64,000 nt of DNA, taken from the NCBI GenBank assembly GCA_964643075.1, contig CAZXQO010000008.1, positions 42,170 to 106,169 on the forward strand, read 5' to 3'. The notes under the pieces are model-generated. The model was given only the letters and a program-made list of their open reading frames with translations, was not told the origin of the DNA and ran no database searches. How positions within the stretch are numbered: position 1 is the first letter of the stretch; every line of letters starts with the position of its first letter. The DNA is from Desulfocucumis sp964643075 (GTDB lineage: Bacteria > Bacillota > Desulfotomaculia > Desulfotomaculales > Desulfocucumaceae). Of the stretch, positions 31,590 to 40,708 are shown piece by piece. A program made the position numbers and the translations under genes.

Positions 31590-34433
31590 ATGCTGGATAA
31601 AATAGTGGTTAAGGGCGCCCGTGCCCACAACCTGAAAAATATTGATGTGGTCATACCCAGGGACAGGCTGGTGGTTATCACCGGCCTGTCGGGTTCAGGT
31701 AAATCCTCTTTGGCCTTTGACACCATATATGCCGAGGGGCAGCGGCGCTACGTGGAATCCCTGTCCTCATACGCCAGGCAGTTTCTGGGTCAAATGGACA
31801 AACCCGACCTGGACTACATCGAAGGGCTTTCACCGGCCATTTCTATCGACCAGAAAACCACCTCCCACAACCCTCGCTCAACCGTGGGGACGGTTACCGA
31901 AATATACGATTACCTGCGTCTTCTTTTCGCCCGGACCGGCAGGCCCGGCTGTCCCACCTGCGGCCGGCCCATTGCCCGGCAAACGGTGCAGCAGATGGTG
32001 GACCGCCTGGCGGAACTGCCGGAGGGAACTAAGCTGCAGATACTGGCGCCGGTGGTGCGGGGGAAAAAGGGCGAGTTCGTTAAAATGTTTGAAGAGGTGC
32101 GCAAAAACGGTTTCAGCAGGGTCAGGGTGGACGGTGAGGTAATGGATCTCGCTGAGGAAATTAAGCTGGACAAAAAGAAAAAGCACACCATTGAGATAGT
32201 AGTGGACCGGGTGGTGGTGCGTCCCGGTTCCGGAAGGCGGCTGGCCGACTCCCTGGAAACATCTCTGAAGCATGCCGCCGGTCTGGCAGTAGTCTCGGTG
32301 GTAGGCGGGGAAGAGCTAATATTCAGCGAGAATTTCGCCTGTCCGGACTGCGGCGTCAGCCTGCCGGAAATTGCCCCCCGCCTTTTTTCCTTCAACAATC
32401 CCTTTGGTGCCTGTCCCACCTGTACGGGTCTGGGGGTTAACAAGGAAATAGACCCCGAGCTTTTAATACCGGACAGGAGGAAATCCATCGCCGGCGGGGC
32501 CGTTGAAGGGTGGATGAAAAGCAGCAACGCCTATGCCTTTTTTGATGCTATAGCGGAAAAGTACGGCTTCAGCCTGGATGTGCCTGTTTCCGAAATGGAC
32601 CCGGATAATTTAAATAAAATATTATACGGTACCGGCGGTGACAGGGTACATGTTATATTCGGGGATGGCTTCGGCAGGGCTCATGACTACAACACGCCCT
32701 TTGAGGGGGTAGTGAACAATCTTGCCCGGCGCTACAGGGAAACCAACTCCGACTACATGCGGCAGGAGATTGAGCAGTATATGAGCACCAGGCCTTGTCC
32801 TGCCTGCAAGGGCGCCAGACTGCGGCCGGAGGCCCTGGCGGTGCGGGTGGGCGGCCTGAATATAACCGAGGTTACCCGCATGCCTGTGGTGCAAGCGTTG
32901 TCATTCTTTAATAATCTCGACCTGACCGAGAGGGAACAACTTATCGCCAGGCAAATTTTAAAAGAAATCCATGAGCGGCTGGGTTTTCTGGACAACGTGG
33001 GCCTGGATTATCTTACTCTGAACCGGGCTGCGGGCACCCTATCCGGCGGTGAGGCACAGCGCATCCGGCTGGCTACTCAGATAGGCAGCGGTCTGATGGG
33101 AGTGCTGTATATTCTTGATGAGCCCAGCATTGGGCTGCACCAGCGGGATAACAGGAGACTGTTAAACACCCTGCTCCGGCTGCGGGATTTGGGCAACACG
33201 CTGATCGTGGTGGAACATGATGAGGACACCATCCGCCTGGCTGATCATGTATTAGACATCGGGCCGGGGGCCGGTGAGCACGGCGGCTGGGTGGTGGCCC
33301 AGGGCACCGTCGGGGAAATAATGAATGTTCCGGAATCCATCACCGGCCAGTACCTAAGTGGCAAGAAATTCATTCCGGTGCCCGTCCTGCGCCGGCAGCC
33401 CAACGGGAAGGCCATAGAAGTACTGGGGGCAGCGGAAAATAATCTAAAGGAAATTGACGTTAAGTTCCCCCTGAATGTTTTTATCTGCGTTACCGGTGTT
33501 TCCGGCTCCGGCAAGAGCACTCTGGTCAACGAGGTGCTGTATAAAAAGCTGGCTGCGGAGCTGAACCGCGCCAGGCAAAAGCCCGGCACCTGCCGGGAGG
33601 TAAGGGGGCTGGAAAACCTGGATAAAGTAATCGAGGTGGACCAGTCACCCATCGGCCGCACTCCCCGCTCCAATCCGGCCACCTATACGGGGGTTTTTAA
33701 CGATATCCGGGACCTATTTTCCCAGACCCCGGAATCCAGGGTAAGGGGCTACAAACCCGGCAGGTTCAGTTTTAACGTCAAGGGCGGGCGCTGCGAGTCC
33801 TGCCAGGGGGACGGCATCATCAAGATTGAGATGCATTTCCTGCCGGATGTGTACGTGCCCTGTGAGATCTGCAAGGGGCTGCGTTATAACCGGGAGACCC
33901 TGGAGGTAAAGTACAAGGGTAAGAGTATAGCTGATGTGTTGAACATGACCGTGGACCAGGCGGTGGAATTTTTCCAGCATATACCCAAAATACACCGCAG
34001 GCTGCAGACCCTGCAGGATGTGGGTTTGGGATACATCAGGCTGGGGCAGCCCGCGCCTGAGCTTTCCGGGGGGGAGGCCCAGCGGGTAAAGCTGGCCACT
34101 GAACTGTCCCGCCGCTCCAACGGCAAAACGGTGTACATTCTGGACGAGCCCACCACCGGGCTGCACATGGCCGATATCGACCGGCTGCTGAAGGTATTGC
34201 ACCGGCTGGTGGACGCCGGCGATACCGTAATTGTGATCGAACACAACCTGGATGTTATAAAAACGGCGGACTATATCATTGACCTGGGTCCCGAGGGGGG
34301 GCACAGGGGAGGTACAGTGGTGTCCACAGGCACTCCCGAGGAGATCGCCAGGGTGCCGGAGTCATACACCGGCCAGTTCTTGCAGCGGGTGCTGTTACAG
34401 CGGTGCCTGGCACCAAAGGAGGTGGAGGAGTGA
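31590..34433 (+). CDS. uvrA: Excinuclease ABC subunit UvrA
   Basis: The 947-residue protein has two ABC ATPase units with Walker A sites G-L-S-G-S-G-K-S-S and G-V-S-G-S-G-K-S-T, signatures L-S-G-G-E-A-Q-R (twice) and zinc-binding C-P-x-C motifs, including CESCQGDG...CEIC in the C half. UvrA finds distorted DNA and loads UvrB. CGGAGG sets the ATG at 31590. Its stop overlaps the uvrC start (GTGA). Confidence 0.98.
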   Translation: MLDKIVVKGARAHNLKNIDVVIPRDRLVVITGLSGSGKSSLAFDTIYAEGQRRYVESLSSYARQFLGQMDKPDLDYIEGLSPAISIDQKTTSHNPRSTVGTVTEIYDYLRLLFARTGRPGCPTCGRPIARQTVQQMVDRLAELPEGTKLQILAPVVRGKKGEFVKMFEEVRKNGFSRVRVDGEVMDLAEEIKLDKKKKHTIEIVVDRVVVRPGSGRRLADSLETSLKHAAGLAVVSVVGGEELIFSENFACPDCGVSLPEIAPRLFSFNNPFGACPTCTGLGVNKEIDPELLIPDRRKSIAGGAVEGWMKSSNAYAFFDAIAEKYGFSLDVPVSEMDPDNLNKILYGTGGDRVHVIFGDGFGRAHDYNTPFEGVVNNLARRYRETNSDYMRQEIEQYMSTRPCPACKGARLRPEALAVRVGGLNITEVTRMPVVQALSFFNNLDLTEREQLIARQILKEIHERLGFLDNVGLDYLTLNRAAGTLSGGEAQRIRLATQIGSGLMGVLYILDEPSIGLHQRDNRRLLNTLLRLRDLGNTLIVVEHDEDTIRLADHVLDIGPGAGEHGGWVVAQGTVGEIMNVPESITGQYLSGKKFIPVPVLRRQPNGKAIEVLGAAENNLKEIDVKFPLNVFICVTGVSGSGKSTLVNEVLYKKLAAELNRARQKPGTCREVRGLENLDKVIEVDQSPIGRTPRSNPATYTGVFNDIRDLFSQTPESRVRGYKPGRFSFNVKGGRCESCQGDGIIKIEMHFLPDVYVPCEICKGLRYNRETLEVKYKGKSIADVLNMTVDQAVEFFQHIPKIHRRLQTLQDVGLGYIRLGQPAPELSGGEAQRVKLATELSRRSNGKTVYILDEPTTGLHMADIDRLLKVLHRLVDAGDTVIVIEHNLDVIKTADYIIDLGPEGGHRGGTVVSTGTPEEIARVPESYTGQFLQRVLLQRCLAPKEVEE

Positions 34434-36307
34434 CCCCGGAAGAGAAGCTTAAACATTTGCCTGCGAAGCCCGGGGTTTATCTTTTCCGTGATACCGGGGG
34501 GAATATTATTTATGTGGGCAAGGCGCTTTCCCTGAAGAACCGCGTCCGCTCCTATTTTCAGTCCGGGGCCGGCCAGTCCGTCAAAGTACGTTCTCTGATG
34601 GACAGGGCAGCTGATTTTGAATATATAGTAACAGATAGCGAGGTCGAGGCGCTGATCCTGGAAGCCAATCTGATTAAGGAGCACCGGCCTCGCTACAATG
34701 TTTTCCTTAAAGATGACAAGAGTTATCCCTATATAAAGGTAACCCTCCACGAGGAATATCCCAGGGTGCATATAACCAGGCGGGTGGTAAAGGACGGGGG
34801 GCGCTATTACGGCCCCTATACCCGGGCCGGGGCGGTGCATGACACGCTTGCCCTGCTGCGGCGGATTTTTCCGCTGCGCACTTGCAAGCAGAGGGATTTT
34901 GCTTTAAAGAGCAGGCCTTGCCTGAATCACCATATAAAGAAGTGTTTGGGACCCTGCTGCGGCCTGGTGGATAAGGAGAGTTATCTGGCCATGGTGCGGG
35001 AGGTTTGCCTTTTTTTAGAGGGAAAGCAAGAGGAACTGGTCAAAAGACTTACCCGCCGTATGGAGGAAGCTTCCGCAAAGCTGGAATTTGAGCGGGCCGC
35101 AGAACTGCGGGACCAACTCAAAGCAGTGCAGGATGTGCTGGCGAAACAGAAAGTAATTTCTGCAGGCACGGAGGATCAGGACGCCGTGGCCATGGCCCGG
35201 GGTGTAGACGACTGTTGCGTGATGGTTTTTTTTATCCGCGGCGGCAAGCTGTTGGGCCGGGAAAGATTTATTCTTGCCGGTACGGAGGGTGAGAGCCGGG
35301 CGGAAGTACTCACGGCATTTTTAAAGCAGTATTACCACCGGGCTGACTTTATACCATCCGAGATACTGGTTTCCGATATGGAGCCCGGGGAAGCGGAGGT
35401 TATCGCCTCCTGGCTTGCAGGTAAAAAGGGTTCCAGGGTGCAGCTGAGGGTGCCGGTGCGGGGAGAAAAGAAAAAACTGATTGAAATGGTGTCCAAAAAT
35501 GCCCTGCTGGCTCTGGAAGAGGCTCAGTTGGAGCGGGCCGCCCGGAGGGACGGGGCGGAAGACCTGGCCTTATTGGCCAGTGCACTGGGACTGTTCAAAC
35601 CACCCTACCGTATGGAATGCTTTGATATTTCCAACACCCAGGGCACAGAGACGGTAGCCTCAATGGCAGTTTTCGAGGAGGGCAAGCCGGCCTCCGATCA
35701 GTACAGGCGCTTTAAAATAAAAACCGTGCAGGGCCCGGATGATTTTGCCTCCATGCACGAGGTGATATATCGTAGATTTAAACGGGCCGGAGAGGAAAGG
35801 GAATTAATCAATACCGGCCAGCTTTCCACCAGGCGTGCTAAATTTAATCGCCTGCCCGATATTGTGATTATAGACGGGGGCAAGGGCCAGCTCTCCGCTG
35901 CCCTGGAGGCCATGGAGAAGCTTGGTTACGGACATATACCCGTTTTCGGCCTGGCCAAGGAGGAGGAGTTATTGTTTGCACCGGGCCGGCCGGAGCCCAT
36001 ACGCCTGCCCAGGGACTCCAGGGCGTTGTATTTACTGCAGCGGCTGCGGGACGAGGCGCACCGCTTTGCAGTTTCTTTCCACCGCCAATTACGGACCAAA
36101 AGGAATTTGAAATCGCTGCTGGATGAAATAGAGGGCATTGGGGATGTTCGCCGCCGGGAACTGCTCAAGGCTTTCCCCTCCATCGATGCCATAGGCAGGG
36201 CAACCATTGAAGAATTGGCCGGGGTTCCGGGGATGAACAGAAAGGCGGCAGAAGCGGTAGCAGGTTTTTTTGCCGGGGCTAAGGAAAAAGAGGACGCAGG
36301 TATTTGA
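34430..36307 (+). CDS. uvrC: Excinuclease ABC subunit UvrC
   Basis: The 625-residue nuclease makes both incisions in nucleotide excision repair. It has the N-terminal GIY-YIG domain (P-G-V-Y-L-F-R-D ... I-I-Y-V-G-K-A), a UVR domain (L-E-F-E-R-A-A-E-L-R-D), an RNase-H-like domain (F-D-I-S-N-T-Q-G; D-G-G-K-G-Q) and C-terminal helix-hairpin-helix repeats. The GTG at 34430 overlaps the uvrA stop; GAGGTGGAG is the ribosome site. Confidence 0.97.
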   Translation: MTPEEKLKHLPAKPGVYLFRDTGGNIIYVGKALSLKNRVRSYFQSGAGQSVKVRSLMDRAADFEYIVTDSEVEALILEANLIKEHRPRYNVFLKDDKSYPYIKVTLHEEYPRVHITRRVVKDGGRYYGPYTRAGAVHDTLALLRRIFPLRTCKQRDFALKSRPCLNHHIKKCLGPCCGLVDKESYLAMVREVCLFLEGKQEELVKRLTRRMEEASAKLEFERAAELRDQLKAVQDVLAKQKVISAGTEDQDAVAMARGVDDCCVMVFFIRGGKLLGRERFILAGTEGESRAEVLTAFLKQYYHRADFIPSEILVSDMEPGEAEVIASWLAGKKGSRVQLRVPVRGEKKKLIEMVSKNALLALEEAQLERAARRDGAEDLALLASALGLFKPPYRMECFDISNTQGTETVASMAVFEEGKPASDQYRRFKIKTVQGPDDFASMHEVIYRRFKRAGEERELINTGQLSTRRAKFNRLPDIVIIDGGKGQLSAALEAMEKLGYGHIPVFGLAKEEELLFAPGRPEPIRLPRDSRALYLLQRLRDEAHRFAVSFHRQLRTKRNLKSLLDEIEGIGDVRRRELLKAFPSIDAIGRATIEELAGVPGMNRKAAEAVAGFFAGAKEKEDAGI

Positions 36308-36438
36308 CCGGTTCGGTAAGCAACAGAATATTCCCTTTAATCCCCCAAAGCTGGTATTATATATACAGGCGGGAGAAAGCTTCGTGAACTTACTACAGAG
36401 CGCGGGGCTTTTATTTTTAACAAGACGGAGTGATATAT

Positions 36439-37254
36439 TTGACAGCTTATAAAATGATTGCTATGGATTTGGACGATACTCTGCTGGATAAGCAACTGTG
36501 CATTAGTGAGACGAACCTGTCTGCCATTAAGCTTGCCAGAGAATCCGGCGTAAAGGTGGTGCTGGCCACCGGGAGAATGTACCGGGCCACCCTGCCGTAC
36601 GCTTCTGAACTGGGGCTGGATACCCCGGCCATATCATACCAGGGGGCTCTGGTGATAAAACCGGATACCGGGCAGGTTCTGCTGCACCGCCCGGTGCCCA
36701 TGGCCAGTGCTTTAAAAATTGTCAGGGAACTGAAGCCTTACGGCTACCATATCAATCTGTACATGGATGATAATCTTTTTATAGCCAGGCAATCTGCGGA
36801 GAGCCGGTTATATAAGTCCATATCCGGGGTGGAGGCAATTGAGGTGGGAGATCTTGAGGAATTCCTGCTGGAAAAACAGTTTGACCCCACCAAAGTACTG
36901 GTGGTGGCCCGGGAAGAGCAATTGGATGAAATTGCCCCGGGTTTAAAATCGCTGTTCGGGGAAAATCTTCATATCACCAAATCCAAGCCGCATTTTCTGG
37001 AATTTTCTCATCCCCAGGCTACCAAGGGGCATGCCCTGGCCGAGGTGGCCGGATATTACGGCATAGCCCGGGAAGAGATTATAGCTGTAGGAGACAGCTA
37101 CAATGATTTGGAGATGCTGGATTATGCCGGCCTGAGCGCGGTGGTGGACAACGCCAGGGATGAGATTAAGGCAAAGGCGGATTTCGTTACCAGCGCCAAT
37201 ACCGATGGTGGCGTGGCCCGGGTAATCCGGCGGTTTATAACCGGTGATGAATAA
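36439..37254 (+). CDS. Cof-type HAD-family hydrolase
   Basis: The 271-residue protein has the HAD motifs D-L-D-D-T-L-L (catalytic Asp), L-A-T-G-R and a C-terminal G-D-S-Y-N-D-L-E-M. The Cof-type cap lies between them. These enzymes remove phosphate from sugar phosphates, cofactors or other small molecules; the substrate is unknown. TTG start at 36439 follows CGGAG; a GTG at 36430 overlaps the site and is less likely. It lies between uvrC and the ROK kinase and is separated from the latter by repeats. Confidence 0.9.
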   Translation: MTAYKMIAMDLDDTLLDKQLCISETNLSAIKLARESGVKVVLATGRMYRATLPYASELGLDTPAISYQGALVIKPDTGQVLLHRPVPMASALKIVRELKPYGYHINLYMDDNLFIARQSAESRLYKSISGVEAIEVGDLEEFLLEKQFDPTKVLVVAREEQLDEIAPGLKSLFGENLHITKSKPHFLEFSHPQATKGHALAEVAGYYGIAREEIIAVGDSYNDLEMLDYAGLSAVVDNARDEIKAKADFVTSANTDGGVARVIRRFITGDE

Positions 37255-37326
37255 TGCGACAGAGGGGACGGTTCGCCTGTCGCCCGGGTTGAGATGCGAC
37301 ACCGAGAACCGTCCCCATTTGTCGCA
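37255..37326. repeat. Paired GGGGACGGTTCT-family hairpins with GCGACA/TGTCGC ends
   Basis: Two elements in opposite orientation: gcgacagaggggacggtt ... tgtcgc and gcgacaccgagaaccgtccc ... tgtcgc. Each can fold alone, and the pair can fold on itself. Confidence 0.85.
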
Positions 37327-37349
37327 AACAATACGCGAGGGTGAGGACG

Positions 37350-38306
37350 TTGGGTAAATACGTGGCGGGTGTTGACCTGGGGGGAACAAAAATATATACC
37401 GCGCTGGCAGATGATAGCGGCAGGCTGCTGGCCGAGACCATAGTGGCCACCGGGGCAGAGGACGGTGGGGAAGCGGTTGTCCGGCGTATAGCGGCTACGG
37501 TGGCTGAAGTGTGTGCCTCCGGGGGCTCCGGTATTGAGATAAGTGCATTGGGCATCGGAGTTCCGGGACCCATTAACCCCGCCACCGGGCTGGTTGATCA
37601 GGCTCCCAACCTGGGCTGGAGGAATGTGCCGGTTAAGGAGATATTGCAGAAAACACTGGGGGTTCCCGTGCTGGCGGACAATGACGCCAATCTGGCGGCC
37701 CTGGGGGAGCACCGTTTCGGCGCCGGGGCAGGCGTGCGGAATATGGTATATGTAACCGTCAGTACAGGTATCGGCGGGGGTCTTATTCTGGATGGCAAAA
37801 TATATCACGGTGTTTCAGGGGCAGCCGGCGAGTTGGGGCACATGGTTATTGATCCCCTGGGACCGCTGTGCAGTTGCGGCAGAAGGGGCTGTCTGGAGGC
37901 GCTGGCCTCGGGCACGGCCATGGCCAGCCGGGCCAGGGAACTGGTAACTGCGGGCTGTGGCCAGACTATTTTACATAAAGCCGGCGGGCGGGCAGAAAAT
38001 ATAGATGCCCTGACCGTGGCCGCCGCTGCCGCCGGGGGAGACGGGGAGGCCATAGATATACTAAAGGATGCCGGCAAGGCCCTGGGTATGGGGCTGGCCA
38101 ATTTGGTGAATCTGCTTAACCCAGCCCTGGTAGTGTTGGGGGGCGGGGCCATGAATGCCGGCAGACTCCTGTGGGAGACTATGGAGCAGGAGTTGAAGGT
38201 TCGGGCACTGGCCAGTGCACTGAAAAATCTCCGGGTGGTGCCGGCCGCCCTGGGCAAGCGCTCCGGGCTAATGGGCGCGGTAGCTCTGGCCCTCAGAGGC
38301 CGTTGA
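37350..38306 (+). CDS. ROK family sugar kinase (glucokinase-like)
   Basis: The 318-residue protein has the ATP site D-L-G-G-T-K, the sugar-binding E-x-G-H-x-x / D-N-D-A-N region and the zinc motif C-S-C-G-R-R-G-C-L-E. ROK kinases phosphorylate glucose or related sugars; glucokinase activity fits the neighbouring glycogen debranching enzyme and pgi. GAGGG (37337-37341) supports the TTG at 37350, with GTG 37341 as an alternative. The last codons (R-G-R-stop) are formed by the GAGGCCGTTGAAAAAC repeat, so the C-terminus may have been altered by repeat insertion. Confidence 0.88.
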   Translation: MGKYVAGVDLGGTKIYTALADDSGRLLAETIVATGAEDGGEAVVRRIAATVAEVCASGGSGIEISALGIGVPGPINPATGLVDQAPNLGWRNVPVKEILQKTLGVPVLADNDANLAALGEHRFGAGAGVRNMVYVTVSTGIGGGLILDGKIYHGVSGAAGELGHMVIDPLGPLCSCGRRGCLEALASGTAMASRARELVTAGCGQTILHKAGGRAENIDALTVAAAAAGGDGEAIDILKDAGKALGMGLANLVNLLNPALVVLGGGAMNAGRLLWETMEQELKVRALASALKNLRVVPAALGKRSGLMGAVALALRGR

Positions 38307-38531
38307 AAAACTGCGCCTGGCGTTTATGGTAAGGGGACACACCTTCTGTGTTGCTTTAATTCTTACTTTCTAACAAATTTATTGAAGGAATGTCCCCAAC
38401 GAATGCTCGCAGTTCAGTATTAATTGGGGACATTCCTCCGAAGGAGGTGTGTCCCCTGACCTCTGACTTTCCAGTACGCTCCGCGCTGTCCTGCTTCGCC
38501 TTTCGCGCCATGCTTGTTTTTGAACGGCCTC
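38296..38531. repeat. Composite repeat: inverted GAGGCCGTT ends enclosing two hairpin elements
   Basis: gaggccgttgaaaaa (38296-38310) is nearly inverted at 38517-38531 (tttttgaacggcctc). Inside are an inverse copy of the 77-bp family (38333-38399) and a compact hairpin copy (38424-38456). It looks like a small non-autonomous mobile element. Related ends are at 46033-46081 and 58474-58488. The 38532-38652 stretch shows only the motif at 38599 listed with the rpoN downstream element. Confidence 0.6.
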
Positions 38532-38652
38532 TGGATGGGGCTGTTTGTATAAGCTTATCATGGGACTTTTGCAACAGTTTCCTGGCCGGTTGCCGGGGTG
38601 AAGGACCGGTAGTCCTGAGGGGCGGCAGCTAGGGTTAAGGGAGGGGTTTTAT

Positions 38653-40656
38653 CTGACTGAACTGAGGTACGGCAAGGGAGACTGGCGGGATTTTGAGCAA
38701 GGCATCCAGAGGGAGTGGCTGGTCACCAACGGTCTGGGTGGCTATGCCTCCTCCACCATTATTAACGCCAACACCCGTAAGTATCACGGCCTGCTGGTGG
38801 CTTCGCTGAATCCGCCGGTGGAGAGGACGATGCTGCTGGCCAAGATTGATGAGCGCTTCGAGGCCGGGGGGAGGGTTTATAACCTGGCCTCCAACAGGAC
38901 GGAGCAGGGGGTAGCGGAATTTGGCTTTATTCACCAACAGATTATGACTGCTGAACCTGTTCCCTGTTTTACCTACAGCTTTGCCGATGTTTTTATGGAG
39001 AAGCGGGTTTTTATGGTATACGGCCAAAACACCACGGTTATACTTTACCGGGTGAAAAACGGAGCTCTGCCTGCCGTAATGCGTCTGGTTCCGCTGGTAA
39101 ACTGCCGGGATTTTCACTGGACCACCCGCCGGGGGCAAATAACCTTTGAAATTAAAAATATCTTCGGGGGGATGGAAGTAAAGGTCACCCCCAAGGTACC
39201 GCCCCTTAAAATTATCTGTGCCGGGGGCGCTTTTCTGCGGCAGGAGGGCTGGTTTACGGGTATGTTTTATCCCGCCGAGGCGGAGCGGGGAGAAAATGCC
39301 GTGGAGGATCATTTTGCTCCCGGTTATTTTTCCATCAGCCTGTCCCCGGGGGAGGAAAAGGTTGTCACGGTGCTGGCCACCATTGAGGATGCCAGGATTT
39401 TACCCGTTGCTAAAGATGGTGAGCAACTACTTCAGGCAGAGGAGTCGAGGCTTTCGAAGCTAATGGAGAACCTGGATTATGAAGAAAGCCTGGCACTGCG
39501 CCTGACCCGGGCTGCGGATGCTTTCGTGGTGCGGCGCAAATCCACCGGGACCAAAAGCGTCATAGCGGGGTATCCCTGGTTTAACGACTGGGGCCGGGAT
39601 ACCATGATTGCCCTGCCGGGGCTTACCCTGGTTACCGGTCGCCATCAGGATGCGGCCGGGATATTGCTTACCTTCGCCCGCTATTGCAAGGAGGGCCTCT
39701 TGCCCAACATGTTTCCCGACAGGGCCGGGGATGAGCCCCTTTATAACACGGTGGATGCCTCCCTGTGGTACTTCCATGCGGTGTATAAATACTTGCAGTA
39801 CACCGGTGACAAGGATTTTATACTGAAAAATATCTACCCTGTACTGAAGGATATAGTATCGTGGCATATCAAAGGCACTCACTTTGACATAAAAATGGAC
39901 GATGACGTGTTGCTCCGGGCTGGGGGCCCGGAGAATCAACTCACCTGGATGGATGCCAAGGTTGATTACTGGGTGGTAACACCCAGGCACGGCAAACCGG
40001 TGGAAATATCTGCCCTCTGGTACAATGCCCTGCGGGTCATGGAAAGGCTGGCGGCCCTGGCCGGCGAGAAATTTGTCCAGGAAGGGCTGGCGGACAGGGT
40101 AGGGCAGAATTTTGAAAGGGAATTCTGGTATCAGGAGGGAGGCTATTACTACGATGTGGTGGGAGATGAGGGTAAAGATGCCCATTTCCGGCCCAACCAG
40201 ATACTGGCCATGGCCCTGCCCTTTTCCCCGGTACCTTCTGAGCGGGCCCGGGCAGTGCTCAGCCGCGCCTGGAGGGAACTTTACGCTACCTACGGGCTGC
40301 GCAGCCTTTCCTGCTACGACCCGGAATATAGGGGCACGTATCTGGGGGACAGGGTGCAAAGGGACGGCGCCTATCACCAGGGTACCGTCTGGAGCTGGTT
40401 GATGGGTCCCTTTATTACTGCCTACCGCAAGGCTTACGGTTATACCCCGGCCGACAGGCTGCAGGCGGAAAAATTTATTAATCCGTTTCTGGACCATCTG
40501 CGGGATCACGGGGTGGGCTACATATCAGAAATATTTGACGGCAACGAGCCGGTTATACCCAGGGGCTGCTTTGCCCAGGCTTGGGGGGTGGCGGAAATAC
40601 TCCGGGCTTACGTGGAGGACGTGCTGGAAATTAGGAACTGGAAGTTTGGTATTTAA
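38653..40656 (+). CDS. Glycogen debranching enzyme (amylo-alpha-1,6-glucosidase)
   Basis: The protein of about 667 residues has the N-terminal debranching domain (E-W-L-V-T-N-G-L-G-G-Y-A-S) and a C-terminal (alpha/alpha)6 glucosidase domain (F-N-D-W-G-R-D-T-M-I; W-M-D-A-K-V-D-Y-W; Y-H-Q-G-T-V-W-S-W). It removes branches from glycogen-like glucan. Between an in-frame stop at 38599-38601 and 38797 there is no ATG, GTG or TTG in frame, yet the conserved N-terminus lies upstream of 38797. The likely start is CTG at 38653, 6 nt after GGGAGGGG (38639-38646). Calling the gene from 38797 would remove 48 conserved residues. Confidence 0.9.
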   Translation: MTELRYGKGDWRDFEQGIQREWLVTNGLGGYASSTIINANTRKYHGLLVASLNPPVERTMLLAKIDERFEAGGRVYNLASNRTEQGVAEFGFIHQQIMTAEPVPCFTYSFADVFMEKRVFMVYGQNTTVILYRVKNGALPAVMRLVPLVNCRDFHWTTRRGQITFEIKNIFGGMEVKVTPKVPPLKIICAGGAFLRQEGWFTGMFYPAEAERGENAVEDHFAPGYFSISLSPGEEKVVTVLATIEDARILPVAKDGEQLLQAEESRLSKLMENLDYEESLALRLTRAADAFVVRRKSTGTKSVIAGYPWFNDWGRDTMIALPGLTLVTGRHQDAAGILLTFARYCKEGLLPNMFPDRAGDEPLYNTVDASLWYFHAVYKYLQYTGDKDFILKNIYPVLKDIVSWHIKGTHFDIKMDDDVLLRAGGPENQLTWMDAKVDYWVVTPRHGKPVEISALWYNALRVMERLAALAGEKFVQEGLADRVGQNFEREFWYQEGGYYYDVVGDEGKDAHFRPNQILAMALPFSPVPSERARAVLSRAWRELYATYGLRSLSCYDPEYRGTYLGDRVQRDGAYHQGTVWSWLMGPFITAYRKAYGYTPADRLQAEKFINPFLDHLRDHGVGYISEIFDGNEPVIPRGCFAQAWGVAEILRAYVEDVLEIRNWKFGI

Positions 40657-40708
40657 GGCTCACTTATGTTAGGGAGAACTAAAATATATGATACGGGGAG
40701 TGGATTTA

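Noticed and set aside
38797..40656. Debranching enzyme beginning at GTG 38797
   Set aside because: The conserved N-terminal segment E-W-L-V-T-N-G-L-G-G-Y is encoded upstream in the same frame.
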